Assembly (NCBI GenBank): GCA_000193795.2
Contig: AEPI01000023.1
Coordinates: 4,954-68,953 of the forward strand
Length of the DNA stretch: 64,000 nucleotides
DNA from: Neisseria lactamica NS19
GTDB taxonomy: Bacteria > Pseudomonadota > Gammaproteobacteria > Burkholderiales > Neisseriaceae
Reading direction: 5' to 3'
A program made the translations under genes and the position numbers. Below, in pieces: positions 54,749-63,061 of this stretch. How positions within the stretch are numbered: the stretch's first letter is position 1; each line of letters begins with the position of its first letter. The notes below the pieces were generated by a model. The model did not search any database. It was not told the origin of the DNA and worked only from the letters and a program-made list of their open reading frames with translations.

Positions 54749-54759
54749 AGGAGTAAAAA

Positions 54760-55920
54760 ATGAATATGGAAAATTATTTTTCTAACTTAAATTTAGACAT
54801 CAGAACACATAAACTCGGCACATTTACCGATCAAAAAGTAACCCCGGATGTATTATGTGCCGTAGCAGAATGTATCAGCGAATATGTTGAAAAGATTGGA
54901 GAAATATTTAGCATTAACGATATTCGTTATTCAGATTATGCCGAATATATCGCCACCGCCGTATTTAAAAAACCATCCATTGAAAATGCCGGTAGCGAAT
55001 ACGATAAATTTTTTTCACAACCGATTAAAATGCTGAGCTATTGTGGCGTATTAAGCGAAGAAAAGTTTTCTAGATCCTATCGGTACGGCGTACAGAATAA
55101 TAAAATCCTGCAATATATTGCCAATCGTGAAAGAAATGCCCTAAATTTCATCCAAGCATTTAGTGAAAAATTATTAAAAGACAGTGATATTTATCCAAAA
55201 TTTGCCGATTTTTTTGCCCAGCCTAATAAAAATACGTTTGAAAGTATGAAAACGGCGTTTACCGATCTTGTTATCCAAAACACACCCAAAAATACCGAAG
55301 TAGAAGTTCGCCGTATTTTTACCAAAATCATTAATCCATTGGCTTATAAACATAATACTTTTGGCACAAGAAAAGGGAGTATTTCCAATACCCCCATTAC
55401 ATTAGACGAGCTTTATTACAATCGCCTAAACTGGCGAGATAAAGGCAAAGAAAAATCGCTCACTCGCAAAGAAGCTCAAGCTCTATTTGCCGATAGTGCA
55501 AATGCCGCAAATTTGAATTATTTAGTTAATAAAGCCAAAAAATTTGTCAAAACGCTACACAAAACCAGCGAAGTTCAACGTTTTGATCCCACAGAAGCCA
55601 ATCAGGCACATCATATTTTTATGGCAAGCGAATTTCCTGATTTAGCATCGCTGCCTGAAAATCTGATTTGCCTGACACCAAACCAGCATTTCAATTTGGC
55701 ACACCCAAGCAATAAAACCGCCGTTATTGACAAACATTACCAGCGTATTTGCCTGATGGCGAAATTGGACAGTATTGAGCAAGATAACCGTGCTAATACA
55801 GGCAATTACGATTACCATGAATTTATTCATGTACTCAATACGGGATTTAATACAGATCAGTTTGATGTTTCTATGAGTTACGAAACATTGAAGCATCGTA
55901 TTTTAATGTTTGATTTTTAA
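54760..55920 (+). CDS. HNH-type restriction endonuclease (putative)
   Basis: 386 residues; GAGGAG seven bases upstream of ATG 54760, 11 bases after the methyltransferase stop, so the two form an operon. The N-terminal 250 residues are not recognised. The C-terminal part has a beta-beta-alpha metal motif: His284-His285 (AHHIF), Asn301 (LPENLICL) and His310 (NQHF), plus His315. The zinc cysteines of many HNH proteins are missing. As partner of a two-domain methyltransferase it is best explained as the cutting enzyme of a type II (probably IIS) system. The specificity is unknown. AT-rich. Confidence 0.75.
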   Translation: MNMENYFSNLNLDIRTHKLGTFTDQKVTPDVLCAVAECISEYVEKIGEIFSINDIRYSDYAEYIATAVFKKPSIENAGSEYDKFFSQPIKMLSYCGVLSEEKFSRSYRYGVQNNKILQYIANRERNALNFIQAFSEKLLKDSDIYPKFADFFAQPNKNTFESMKTAFTDLVIQNTPKNTEVEVRRIFTKIINPLAYKHNTFGTRKGSISNTPITLDELYYNRLNWRDKGKEKSLTRKEAQALFADSANAANLNYLVNKAKKFVKTLHKTSEVQRFDPTEANQAHHIFMASEFPDLASLPENLICLTPNQHFNLAHPSNKTAVIDKHYQRICLMAKLDSIEQDNRANTGNYDYHEFIHVLNTGFNTDQFDVSMSYETLKHRILMFDF

Positions 55921-55940
55921 ATAAATATTTTAAAAATAAA

Positions 55941-55972
55941 AAACACGAATCTCATGAAGCGGATTCGTGTTT
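55941..55972. terminator. Bidirectional hairpin terminator
   Basis: An 11-bp stem (AAACACGAATC / GATTCGTGTTT) with a 10-base loop, A-rich on the left and T-rich on the right, between the nuclease gene and the convergent small gene. It is not a DUS, unlike nearly all other terminators in the window. Confidence 0.75.
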
Positions 55973-55983
55973 TAAATTAGAAT

Positions 55984-56355
55984 TTACATATTCGCACCAG
56001 CATCAAATTCTGCATGAAATTGAGATGGAATATTTGCTTTTATTGTTGAAAGATTTTGTTTTCCACCAGAAACAAAACCTAACTGAGATAGCATTTCAAA
56101 AAGCTTATTACAATTTAGCCTATATGCAATATTACCTACGCCTGCCGTAAATTTAAATCCTAGTGGCACAAAAATATTTTGTGCGTTACTTGAGAAAAAC
56201 TGTATACGTCCCTCATCACCCCAAGCACCTTGCACACTATTTTTTTCAAAAACTAAATTTACATCATTAGGATGATTTGCCAAATAGCCGATAAACTTGT
56301 AAAGGTCCTTTTCATCACAATTGATTTGATGATTTCGACCTAATGTAATATTCAT
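55984..56355 (-). CDS. Hypothetical 123-residue protein of the island
   Basis: A full reading frame with GGAGATAATTA a few bases upstream of its ATG (56355). The sequence (MNITLGRNHQINCDEKDLYKFIGYLANHP ...) shows no signal peptide or membrane helix and no family I recognise. It has the AT-rich composition of the island and is convergent with the nuclease gene. It might be a regulator, immunity factor or an unrelated cargo gene; no evidence chooses between these. Confidence 0.5.
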   Translation of the reverse strand: MNITLGRNHQINCDEKDLYKFIGYLANHPNDVNLVFEKNSVQGAWGDEGRIQFFSSNAQNIFVPLGFKFTAGVGNIAYRLNCNKLFEMLSQLGFVSGGKQNLSTIKANIPSQFHAEFDAGANM

Positions 56356-56513
56356 TAATTATCTCCTTAACAAATTAATTTTAATGATATATTCCTCAAG
56401 ATTTTCATTTTATCAGTATCTATTGCTGAATTAAAAGAATTGAAACTCCTATTTCAACGTCCGGCCAAAAAATTCTCCGAGCTTGTCGCTGATTTGGTTG
56501 ACATATTCAGGTT

Positions 56514-57195
56514 GAGACCTTTGCAAAATACCTCTCTTCACCTTTTCGCTGACAGTCGAAACCCAAACACAGGTTTTCGGCTGTTTCTCTCCCCCAATAC
56601 CTCCTGATTCTACCCAAATCTCCCCTTAATTCTCCCCGGGCGACCGATAATCAGGCATCCGAGCCGCCTTTTAGGCGCAAACAGGCGCACTTAGCCTGTT
56701 GGCGGCTTTCAACAGGTTCAAACACATCGCCTTCAGATGGCTTTGCGCACTCACTTTGCTCAGTCCGAAATAGGCTGCCCGGGCATAGCGGAATTTACGG
56801 TGCAGCGTACCGAAGCTCTGTTCGACCACATAACGGGTCTTCGACAAATAGCGGTTGCGCTTCGTTTGATTTTCCGTCAGCAGACGGTTGCGGCGGGCTT
56901 TGCGCATAATGCCGTCCAGTAACTGATGGTCTTCCAGATGTTGCCGGTTTTCCTTGCTGTCGTAGCCTTTGTCGGCATAGACGGTCGTATCTTCGGCAAT
57001 GCCTTCCAACAAAGGCGACAGGTGGGCATTGGCTGGGGTGATGTGCAGTTTCTCGATATAGCCTTCCTCATCGGTGCGGGTATGTTGTTTGTAACCGAGT
57101 CTGTAGAGGCCGTTTTTCTTTGTCTAACGGGCATCTTTATCTTTACTCGGTGCGGTTTGACTGCTGACTTGTCCTTCGTCATCGACTTTTATTTT
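56514..57195 (-). mobile_element. IS1106-like (IS5 family) fragment: 3' end, degenerate
   Basis: The left boundary has the IS terminal sequence GAGACCTTTGCAAAA (56514-56528), inverted relative to that at 52046-52060. On the minus strand the transposase C-terminal part can be read: VDDEGQVSSQ, GLYRLGYKQHTRTDEEGYIEKLH, DTTVYADKGYDS, RYVVEQSFGTLHRKFRYARAAY, ending at 56671. One internal TAG replaces an expected Trp codon. The N-terminal part (about 160 residues) is missing at the right edge, next to the 106-bp repeat. The IS piece is in the same orientation as the left piece. Confidence 0.85.
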
Positions 57196-57200
57196 TGCCG

Positions 57201-57306
57201 CGATGGGAACGGTGTCGGATTGGGTGGCGGTGATTTGGGCATATCTGATGATTGAAAGTGAAAAAAGCGGAAGATATTGAGTCATTCGGACACAATGCCG
57301 TCTGAA
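57201..57306 (+). repeat. 106-bp direct repeat, right copy
   Basis: Second copy of 51666-51771 (five mismatches). It holds the end of a gene like the small membrane protein at 51509 and its DUS, but no start. It marks the right border of the island and is followed by the genuine DUS terminator of phr. Confidence 0.9.
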
Positions 57307-57331
57307 GCGGGAAACGGGCTTCAGACGGCAT
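57295..57331. terminator. Paired DUS hairpin
   Basis: DUS at 57295-57306 and inverted copy at 57320-57331; terminator for the minus-strand photolyase gene. Confidence 0.77.
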
Positions 57332-57339
57332 TGCCGCGC

Positions 57340-58638
57340 TTATGCGCCGGCGACGGGGCGGGCGGGGTAGCCGTGGGTATCGACCGAACAGGCAAACCGC
57401 CAAGGCGTGTGGACGGTGTCGGCGGACAGGTGGGCGAGTTCGGGGATGTGCCGTTTGATGAAAGTGCCGTCCGGGTCGGTGCGGTATGAGGCGGCGGCAA
57501 TGTCGGGGCAGGTGTGCTGTGATGAGGCAAGCCGCCAGTTGCCTTGGTTGACCGCCGCATCGAAATCGGTCAGCTGTCGGGCAAACCATATCTCGCCTTC
57601 GCGGCGGGGGAGGTTTAAAACGTGGCAGAAAAAATCCGCGCTCAAGCGTCTCAGGGCGGGGTGGAGGCTGCCGGTTTTGTGCAAACAGCGCATAGAGGCA
57701 TCGATAATCGGGATGCCGGTCTTGCCCTGCTGCCAGAGCGTCAGGAGCAGGGTGTGTTCCGGATTGCCGTCTGAAGGGTCGTCATCCGCGTGCCGCAGGG
57801 CGAGCTGGAGGAAAAAATCGCGGCGGATGATGTTGTCCGCCCACGCGTTCAGACGGCGTTCGAGGCTTTCCCGCGCGAGCAGGCGCGGCGAGATGCAGCC
57901 GGCACTCAAATACGCGCCCATCAGCGAAGTGTTTTTGCGCGAAGGGAAATCCTTTAAAACGGAGTAGGAAGCCGCCTGTTCGAGAAACCGCCGCCACTGC
58001 CGCCAAGCCGCCGTTTCGCCGCCGTTTTGCGGCAGGAAGATGCCGTCTGAAAGGGCGGCAGGCGGCGGGGCGGAAAGGTTTTCGGGGAAGGGTTGGCGGT
58101 ATGCCGCGAATAGGTCCGGACCGGCGGGGGGCTGCTTGGAAAAGCGGTCGAGCCATATTTCGCGGTAGCGGTCGAAATCGGTGTGTGCCGTGCCGCCGTC
58201 GGGTATCAGGTCGGTTTTGCCGAAAACGGAACGGTCGTTGACGAAGGTTAACGCGATGCCGTGTTTGTCCAATTCGTGCCAAAGGGCGTTGTCGGCGAGT
58301 TTGTCGGCAAAAGTATGGGATTCGTCGGCGATGACGGTGCGGATATTGAGGCGGACGGCAAGGCCGACGAGCTCGGCAGGCGATGCCGCCGTGTAGAGCG
58401 GGATGCCGCGCCCTGCGAGCACTTGGGCAAGTTCGGCAGCGGATTGGCGGTAGAACGCGGCGCGGCGAGGGTTGTCTGTTTCGGCATCGTCAATCCAAAT
58501 ACCGATAACGGGCAAACCTTCGGCAACGGCGGCGCATAAGGCGGCGTTGTCGCAGATGCGGAGGTTTTGCCGGAACCAGACGAGCGTGTGTGCGGCGCGC
58601 GTGTCCGCATAAAGGGGGCGGGCGTGTTCAGACGGCAT
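57340..58638 (-). CDS. phrB: Deoxyribodipyrimidine photolyase
   Basis: 432 residues. It repairs UV-induced pyrimidine dimers by light through FAD. The N-terminal alpha/beta domain has HTLVWFRQNLRICDNAAL; the C-terminal FAD-binding domain includes SLMGAYLSAGCISPRLL, TGIPIIDASMRCLHKTG and the WRLASSQ motif near GNW. The only ATG at the N-terminus lies in a DUS (ATG CCG TCT GAA read as MPSE), which also holds the stop of the upstream lysR gene; no better start is seen. The gene is co-oriented with and overlaps lysR by 11 bases. Confidence 0.92.
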   Translation of the reverse strand: MPSEHARPLYADTRAAHTLVWFRQNLRICDNAALCAAVAEGLPVIGIWIDDAETDNPRRAAFYRQSAAELAQVLAGRGIPLYTAASPAELVGLAVRLNIRTVIADESHTFADKLADNALWHELDKHGIALTFVNDRSVFGKTDLIPDGGTAHTDFDRYREIWLDRFSKQPPAGPDLFAAYRQPFPENLSAPPPAALSDGIFLPQNGGETAAWRQWRRFLEQAASYSVLKDFPSRKNTSLMGAYLSAGCISPRLLARESLERRLNAWADNIIRRDFFLQLALRHADDDPSDGNPEHTLLLTLWQQGKTGIPIIDASMRCLHKTGSLHPALRRLSADFFCHVLNLPRREGEIWFARQLTDFDAAVNQGNWRLASSQHTCPDIAAASYRTDPDGTFIKRHIPELAHLSADTVHTPWRFACSVDTHGYPARPVAGA

Positions 58639-59539
58639 TTCGGCAGCCTTTCCTGCTGGCGATTTTTTCGTTCAGAAAATCGATGAAACTGCGGACTTTC
58701 GCACTCAAAAACGCCCTGTCCGCATAAACGGCATTCAGGCGGTCTGTCGGGACGGCGTATCCGGGCAGCAGCCTCACCAGCGAGCCGCAACGCAAATCGT
58801 GTTCCGCCGCCCAAAACGGCTGATAACCGATGCACGCGCCCGCCTTAATCATTTCGCGCATCATCAGCGTATTGTCGGTACGGATGACGGGGGTCAGTTC
58901 AAGCCGGTATTTTTTGCCGTCCGATTTGCGGGTGATGTCGAGTTTCTGCTGGTTGGTGTAGGTCGGCAGGACGGCGGGCAGCCCCGCCACTTCTTCCGGC
59001 GTTTCCGGTACGCCGTTGCGCCTCAGGAAATCGGGCGAGGCAAGCAGGGCAAATTCGATTTCCGCCAGCGGGCGCGCAATCAGCGACGGGGACAGGGTTT
59101 GGGAAACGCGCAACGCCAAATCCACGCCTTCGGCAATCAAATCGACGTGGCGGTTGTCCAAAATCAGTTCTAATGTTACTTCGGGATAACGTTCGCGGTA
59201 TTCTGCCAGCCAGTTGCATATCAAGCTGCCGGCAAACCACAGCGGCATCGTTACGCGCAGCAGCCCCTGCGGTTTTTCCGTCCCTCCGGCGGCTTTTTGC
59301 GCGGCATCGTCGAGCGTGTCGAGCGCGTAACTGCATTGCCGGTAGTATTCTTCCCCGGCTTCGGTCAGGCTGAGGTTGCGGCTGTTGCGGTTCAGGAGTT
59401 TGGCTTGGACGGTGTTTTCCAAGTGGCTGACGTGTTTGCTTGCCATTGCGGTGGAGATGCCGAGCGCGTCGGCGGCGCGGGTGAAGCCGCCGCTTTGGAC
59501 GACTTGGCGGAAAACCTTGAGGCTGAACAGGGTGTCCAT
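58628..59539 (-). CDS. LysR-family transcriptional regulator
   Basis: 303 residues. N-terminal winged helix-turn-helix (MDTLFSLKVFRQVVQSGGFTRAADALGISTAMASKHVSHLE) and a C-terminal ligand-binding domain. It is divergent from doxX with a 107-bp gap, the usual place for a LysR regulator's target, so it probably controls doxX and the nitroreductase and possibly itself. It is not the sequence I recall for CrgA. Its last codons and stop are read from the DUS (58627-58638) shared with phrB. Confidence 0.85.
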   Translation of the reverse strand: MDTLFSLKVFRQVVQSGGFTRAADALGISTAMASKHVSHLENTVQAKLLNRNSRNLSLTEAGEEYYRQCSYALDTLDDAAQKAAGGTEKPQGLLRVTMPLWFAGSLICNWLAEYRERYPEVTLELILDNRHVDLIAEGVDLALRVSQTLSPSLIARPLAEIEFALLASPDFLRRNGVPETPEEVAGLPAVLPTYTNQQKLDITRKSDGKKYRLELTPVIRTDNTLMMREMIKAGACIGYQPFWAAEHDLRCGSLVRLLPGYAVPTDRLNAVYADRAFLSAKVRSFIDFLNEKIASRKGCRNAV

Positions 59540-59646
59540 ATTTTCTTGTGTGGAAAAGTTGTATCAATAAAAGCAGTATATATTTGAAAAGGGGAAACAT
59601 CTATACTCTACCGCCTGAAATGAAGATAAATATCGAAGGAGCTTTT
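59540..59646. promoter_or_regulatory. Divergent control region lysR / doxX
   Basis: 107 bases, AT-rich. It includes the small palindromic element TTGTATCAA (59559-59567) that fits a T-N11-A type LysR box only loosely, and TATACT (59602-59607) as a possible -10 for doxX. A strong ribosome site GAAGGAG precedes ATG 59647. No experimental support. Confidence 0.35.
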
Positions 59647-60045
59647 ATGTCCGATTGCTGCAACCGTATCCAACCTGTTCTGCTTTCTGTTTTGCGTATC
59701 GTAACCGCCTACCTGTTTTTGTTGCACGGTACGGCAAAATTCTTCGCCTTCCCCATTGAAATGGGCAGCGGTTCGCCCGGCGGGCTGATGCTGCTTGCCG
59801 GTATTTTGGAAATTGTCGGCGGCATTTTGCTGGTGTTGGGCCTGTTTGCGCGCCCTGCCGCGTTTGTTTTGTCCGGCCAGATGGCGGTTGCCTATTTTAT
59901 GGCGCACGCTTCCGGAAATGCTTTGTTCCCGATTGCCAACGGCGGTGAGTCCGCAGTGCTGTTCTGCTTCGTATTCCTCTATATCGCGGCGGCGGGCGGC
60001 GGCGCGTGGTCGCTGGACAGGCTGTTTTTCAAGCGCAAAGCCTGA
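59647..60045 (+). CDS. DoxX family membrane protein
   Basis: 132 residues with four hydrophobic helices. DoxX family members (AYLFLLHGTAKFFAFP; GGLMLLAGILEIVGGILLVLGL; SGQMAVAYFMAHA) are membrane proteins involved in redox or stress responses in several bacteria. It is followed after 49 bases by the nitroreductase gene, probably the same transcript. Confidence 0.85.
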   Translation: MSDCCNRIQPVLLSVLRIVTAYLFLLHGTAKFFAFPIEMGSGSPGGLMLLAGILEIVGGILLVLGLFARPAAFVLSGQMAVAYFMAHASGNALFPIANGGESAVLFCFVFLYIAAAGGGAWSLDRLFFKRKA

Positions 60046-60094
60046 ACCGTGCCGTCTGAAGCGTATTTTACGAATGTTTTTGAAAGGAAAAGAA

Positions 60095-60700
60095 ATGACC
60101 CGTCAATCTCTGCAACAGGCTGCGGAAAGCCGCCGTTCCGTTTATTCGTTAAATAAAAACCTGCCCGTCGGCAAAGATGAAATCGTCCAAATCGTCGAAC
60201 ACGCCGTTTTGCACACGCCTTCTTCGTTCAATTCCCAATCTGCACGTGTGGTCGTGCTGTTTGGCGAAGAGCACGACAAAGTATGGCAGTTTGTTGAAGA
60301 CGCGCTGCGTTCCGTCGTGCCTGCCGACAGTTTTGAACCGACCGCGCAAAAATTGAACCTGTTTAAGGCGGGTGCGGCAACTATTTTGTTTTATGAAGAT
60401 CAAAATGTCGTCAAAGGTTTGCAGGAGCAGTTCCCTGCTTATGCCGCCAACTTTCCCGTTTGGGCGGATCAGGCGAACGCGATGGTGCAGTATGCCGTCT
60501 GGACGACACTTGCCGCGGTCGGCGCAGGTGCAAACCTGCAACATTACAACCCCTTGCCCGATGCGGCGATTGCCGAAGCGTGGAATATCCCCGAAAACTG
60601 GTTGTTGCGTGCACAAATGGTTATCGGCGGCATTGAAGGGGCGGCAGGTGAAAAGGCCTTTGAACCCGTTGCAGAACGTTTGAAAGTGTTCGGCGCATAA
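60095..60700 (+). CDS. Nitroreductase family protein (oxidoreductase, FMN-type)
   Basis: 201 residues. The RRSVYSLNKNLPVGKDEIVQIVEHAVLHTPSSFNSQSARVVVL start is typical for the small nitroreductase-like proteins of the HBN1/Frm2 and YdgI kind, which reduce nitroaromatics or quinones with NAD(P)H and FMN. GAAAGGAAAAGAA precedes the ATG. A variant DUS (GTGCCGTCTGAA, 60048-60059) lies in front. With LysR and DoxX it forms a likely electrophile or quinone response unit (inference). Confidence 0.85.
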   Translation: MTRQSLQQAAESRRSVYSLNKNLPVGKDEIVQIVEHAVLHTPSSFNSQSARVVVLFGEEHDKVWQFVEDALRSVVPADSFEPTAQKLNLFKAGAATILFYEDQNVVKGLQEQFPAYAANFPVWADQANAMVQYAVWTTLAAVGAGANLQHYNPLPDAAIAEAWNIPENWLLRAQMVIGGIEGAAGEKAFEPVAERLKVFGA

Positions 60701-60716
60701 TTTAGCGGTCAAAAAA

Positions 60717-60745
60717 ATGCCGTCTGAAAAGGATTCAGACGGCAT
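60717..60745. terminator. Paired DUS hairpin
   Basis: DUS at 60717-60728 and inverted copy at 60734-60745 with a T run; terminator between the convergent nitroreductase and copper-protein genes. Confidence 0.8.
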
Positions 60746-60754
60746 TTTCCGGTA

Positions 60755-61213
60755 TCAGGCAACGAGTTTTTCGCATTCTTTGATACAGTCGAGGCAGGAC
60801 TCGTAACAGGCTTTGCATTCCGCATGGTGGGCGGCGTGTTCTTTACAGGCTTTGGCACATTGTTTGCACGCTTCGAGGCACACTTTTGCCGCGCCGCGTG
60901 TCAGAGGGGAATTTTGTGCGGCAAGGTCGTGCACCGCCCCGCATAAGGCAAGCATCTGGCGCACGGCAACCGCGCAGTCGGACATAGACGTGTCGCCCTG
61001 GGTAAGCAGGGACAGGCAGTGTGTCAGGCAAACCTGTCCGGCATCCAGACAGTGTGCGGCAGTCTGGCGGACGGCAGTGTAGGCGGATGCGGCGGCAGGC
61101 TGCATATCGTGATGATGATGGTGGTGGTCGGCGTGGCCGTGCGCACGCGCGAGAGAGGCGGCGGAAGCCAGGGAGACGGCAGCGGCGCTGCCCAAAAATT
61201 GACGACGGTTCAT
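60755..61213 (-). CDS. Copper-storage-like four-helix bundle protein (Tat-exported)
   Basis: 152 residues from the ATG at 61213 (MNRRQFLGSAAAVSLASAASL). The N-terminus has a twin-arginine motif (RRQFLG) and a His-rich tail after the signal (HGHADHHHHHHD). The mature part has many cysteines in CxxxC spacing (CLTHC, CLEAC, CKQCAKAC, CKACYESCLDC) on predicted helices, as in Csp1-type copper-storage proteins, which bind many Cu(I) ions. Tat export fits folding before transport. Role: copper sequestration or delivery in the periplasm, inferred from the family. Confidence 0.85.
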   Translation of the reverse strand: MNRRQFLGSAAAVSLASAASLARAHGHADHHHHHHDMQPAAASAYTAVRQTAAHCLDAGQVCLTHCLSLLTQGDTSMSDCAVAVRQMLALCGAVHDLAAQNSPLTRGAAKVCLEACKQCAKACKEHAAHHAECKACYESCLDCIKECEKLVA

Positions 61214-61428
61214 AATGTTTCCTTTATGTTTCAAGAAAGTGGGGCAGGCACAAGGCACTCCCCCGCATACCGCCCCGAGTATGGGGCTTTTTTGAACAAC
61301 CGGCTGATTTTGCCGGTGCGGGATTGTCGCACGGACAGGCAGGTTCGGCTATTCGGAAATTTAAGAAAAGGCGCGCCGCCCTGTTTCAAGATGATGCAAG
61401 ATGGCGCACGGATATGGTAGCAGACAAG

Positions 61429-61458
61429 ATGCCGTCTGAAAATCGTTTCAGACGGCAT
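61429..61458. terminator. Paired DUS hairpin
   Basis: DUS at 61429-61440 and inverted copy at 61447-61458; it follows the end of ffh. Confidence 0.8.
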
Positions 61459-61471
61459 CCGTTTTCAAATC

Positions 61472-62842
61472 TTACAAACCCGGGAACATTCCTTTCATTC
61501 CCCTCATCCCCTTCGCCATACGCATCAGGTTGCCCAAGCCTTTCCCGCTGAACATCTTCATCATCTGCTGCATTTGTTCAAACTGTTTGAGCAATTTGTT
61601 CACTTCCTGAACTGTCGTTCCCGCGCCGGCGGCAATACGGCGTTTGCGGCCGGCTTTGAGCAGGGCGGGGTTGGCGCGTTCTTTTGGGGTCATCGAATTG
61701 ATGATGGCTTCCACTTTGCCCATCGCCTTTTCCGCCGTGCCTTCGGGGATTTGTTTCGATATTTGGCCCAGTTCGCCCGGCATTTTCGACATCAGGTTTT
61801 CCAAGCCGCCCATATTGCGCATCTGTTGTATTTGTTCTTTAAAATCATTGAGATCGAAGCCTTTGCCTTTGTGCAGTTTTTTCGCCATTTTGGCGGCGGC
61901 TTCCTCATCAATACCTTTTTGAACGTCTTCAATCAGGGCCAATACGTCGCCCATACCCAAAATGCGGCCGGCGATACGGTCGGGGTGGAAAGGCTCGAGG
62001 CCGTTGATTTTCTCGCCGACACCGATAAATTTAATCGGTTTGCCGGTTACGTGGCGCACGGACAATGCCGCACCGCCGCGCGAATCGCCGTCCATCTTGG
62101 TCAACACGACACCGGTCAGCGGCAGGGCTTCATTAAATGTCTGAGCAGTGTTCACCGCATCCTGACCCAGCATCGCATCGATGACGAACAAAGTTTCCAC
62201 CGGGCTGACCGCCGCGTGAAGGGCTTTGATTTCGTTCATCATCTCTTCGTCGATTGCCAGACGGCCGGCGGTATCGACCATCAAGACATCGTAAAAATGT
62301 TTTTTGGCATAATCGACGGCGGCAGTCGCAATCTCAACCGGTTTTTGGTTGGTATCGGACGGGAAAAAGTCCGCGCCGACCTGTTCGGCCAACAGGCGCA
62401 GCTGTTCAATCGCGGCCGGGCGGTAAACGTCGGCGGATACCACCAAAACCTTTTTCTTCTGATCGTTTTTCAACAGGCGGGCGAGTTTGCCGACGGTTGT
62501 TGTCTTACCGGCACCCTGCAAACCCGCCATCAACACGACGGCGGGCGGCGCAACCGACAAATCCAGCGTTTTGTTTTCCCTGCCCATCAGTTCGGTCAGG
62601 GCGTTGTTTACCACGCCGATAAATGCCTGATCCGGCGTCAGGCTGCCCACCACTTCCTGACCGAGGGCCTTTTCTTTGACGTTGTTGACGAACTCTTTGA
62701 CGACAGGCAGGGCGACATCCGCCTCAAGCAGGGCGAGGCGGACTTCGCGCAAGGCTTCTTTAATATTGTCTTCGGTCAGTTTGGCCTGCCCCCGGATGTT
62801 TTTGAAGACATTGCTGAAGCGGCCGGTTAAATTGTCTAACAT
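61472..62842 (-). CDS. ffh: Signal recognition particle protein Ffh
   Basis: 456 residues, the SRP54 homologue. N domain (1-85), G domain with GLQGAGKTTTVGKLA (G1), DTAGRLAIDEEM (G3), TKMDGDSRGGAALS (G4), then a Met-rich M domain that binds 4.5S RNA and signal sequences (C-terminus KLLKQFEQMQQMMKMFSGKG). It targets membrane proteins with FtsY. The 4.5S RNA gene is not in the window. Confidence 0.97.
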   Translation of the reverse strand: MLDNLTGRFSNVFKNIRGQAKLTEDNIKEALREVRLALLEADVALPVVKEFVNNVKEKALGQEVVGSLTPDQAFIGVVNNALTELMGRENKTLDLSVAPPAVVLMAGLQGAGKTTTVGKLARLLKNDQKKKVLVVSADVYRPAAIEQLRLLAEQVGADFFPSDTNQKPVEIATAAVDYAKKHFYDVLMVDTAGRLAIDEEMMNEIKALHAAVSPVETLFVIDAMLGQDAVNTAQTFNEALPLTGVVLTKMDGDSRGGAALSVRHVTGKPIKFIGVGEKINGLEPFHPDRIAGRILGMGDVLALIEDVQKGIDEEAAAKMAKKLHKGKGFDLNDFKEQIQQMRNMGGLENLMSKMPGELGQISKQIPEGTAEKAMGKVEAIINSMTPKERANPALLKAGRKRRIAAGAGTTVQEVNKLLKQFEQMQQMMKMFSGKGLGNLMRMAKGMRGMKGMFPGL

Positions 62843-63061
62843 ACTGGTCCTTGGTCTAAATAAGAATAGCTTGCCCCATCAGAGGCATTCTTTGTTAAAA
62901 TAAAATCAAAATAATTTGATGCGGCTCGTGTGCCGGACAGCATATCGGCAAATCCGTCAAGGCTTGCCCGAAACGGGGATTTTACAATTCCAACGTTAAA
63001 AGTTCCAATATTTCATAAGCGGCCGCATACGGCGCAACAGCATAGATAGAGAAAGTCCACC

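Noticed and set aside
55984..56355. Naming the 123-residue island gene as a restriction control (C) protein
   Set aside because: C proteins are helix-turn-helix proteins of about 80-100 residues located upstream of the nuclease. No helix-turn-helix is seen and the gene is convergent.
58628..59539. Calling the LysR gene crgA
   Set aside because: The N-terminal sequence does not match the CrgA sequence I know; only the LysR family assignment is supported.
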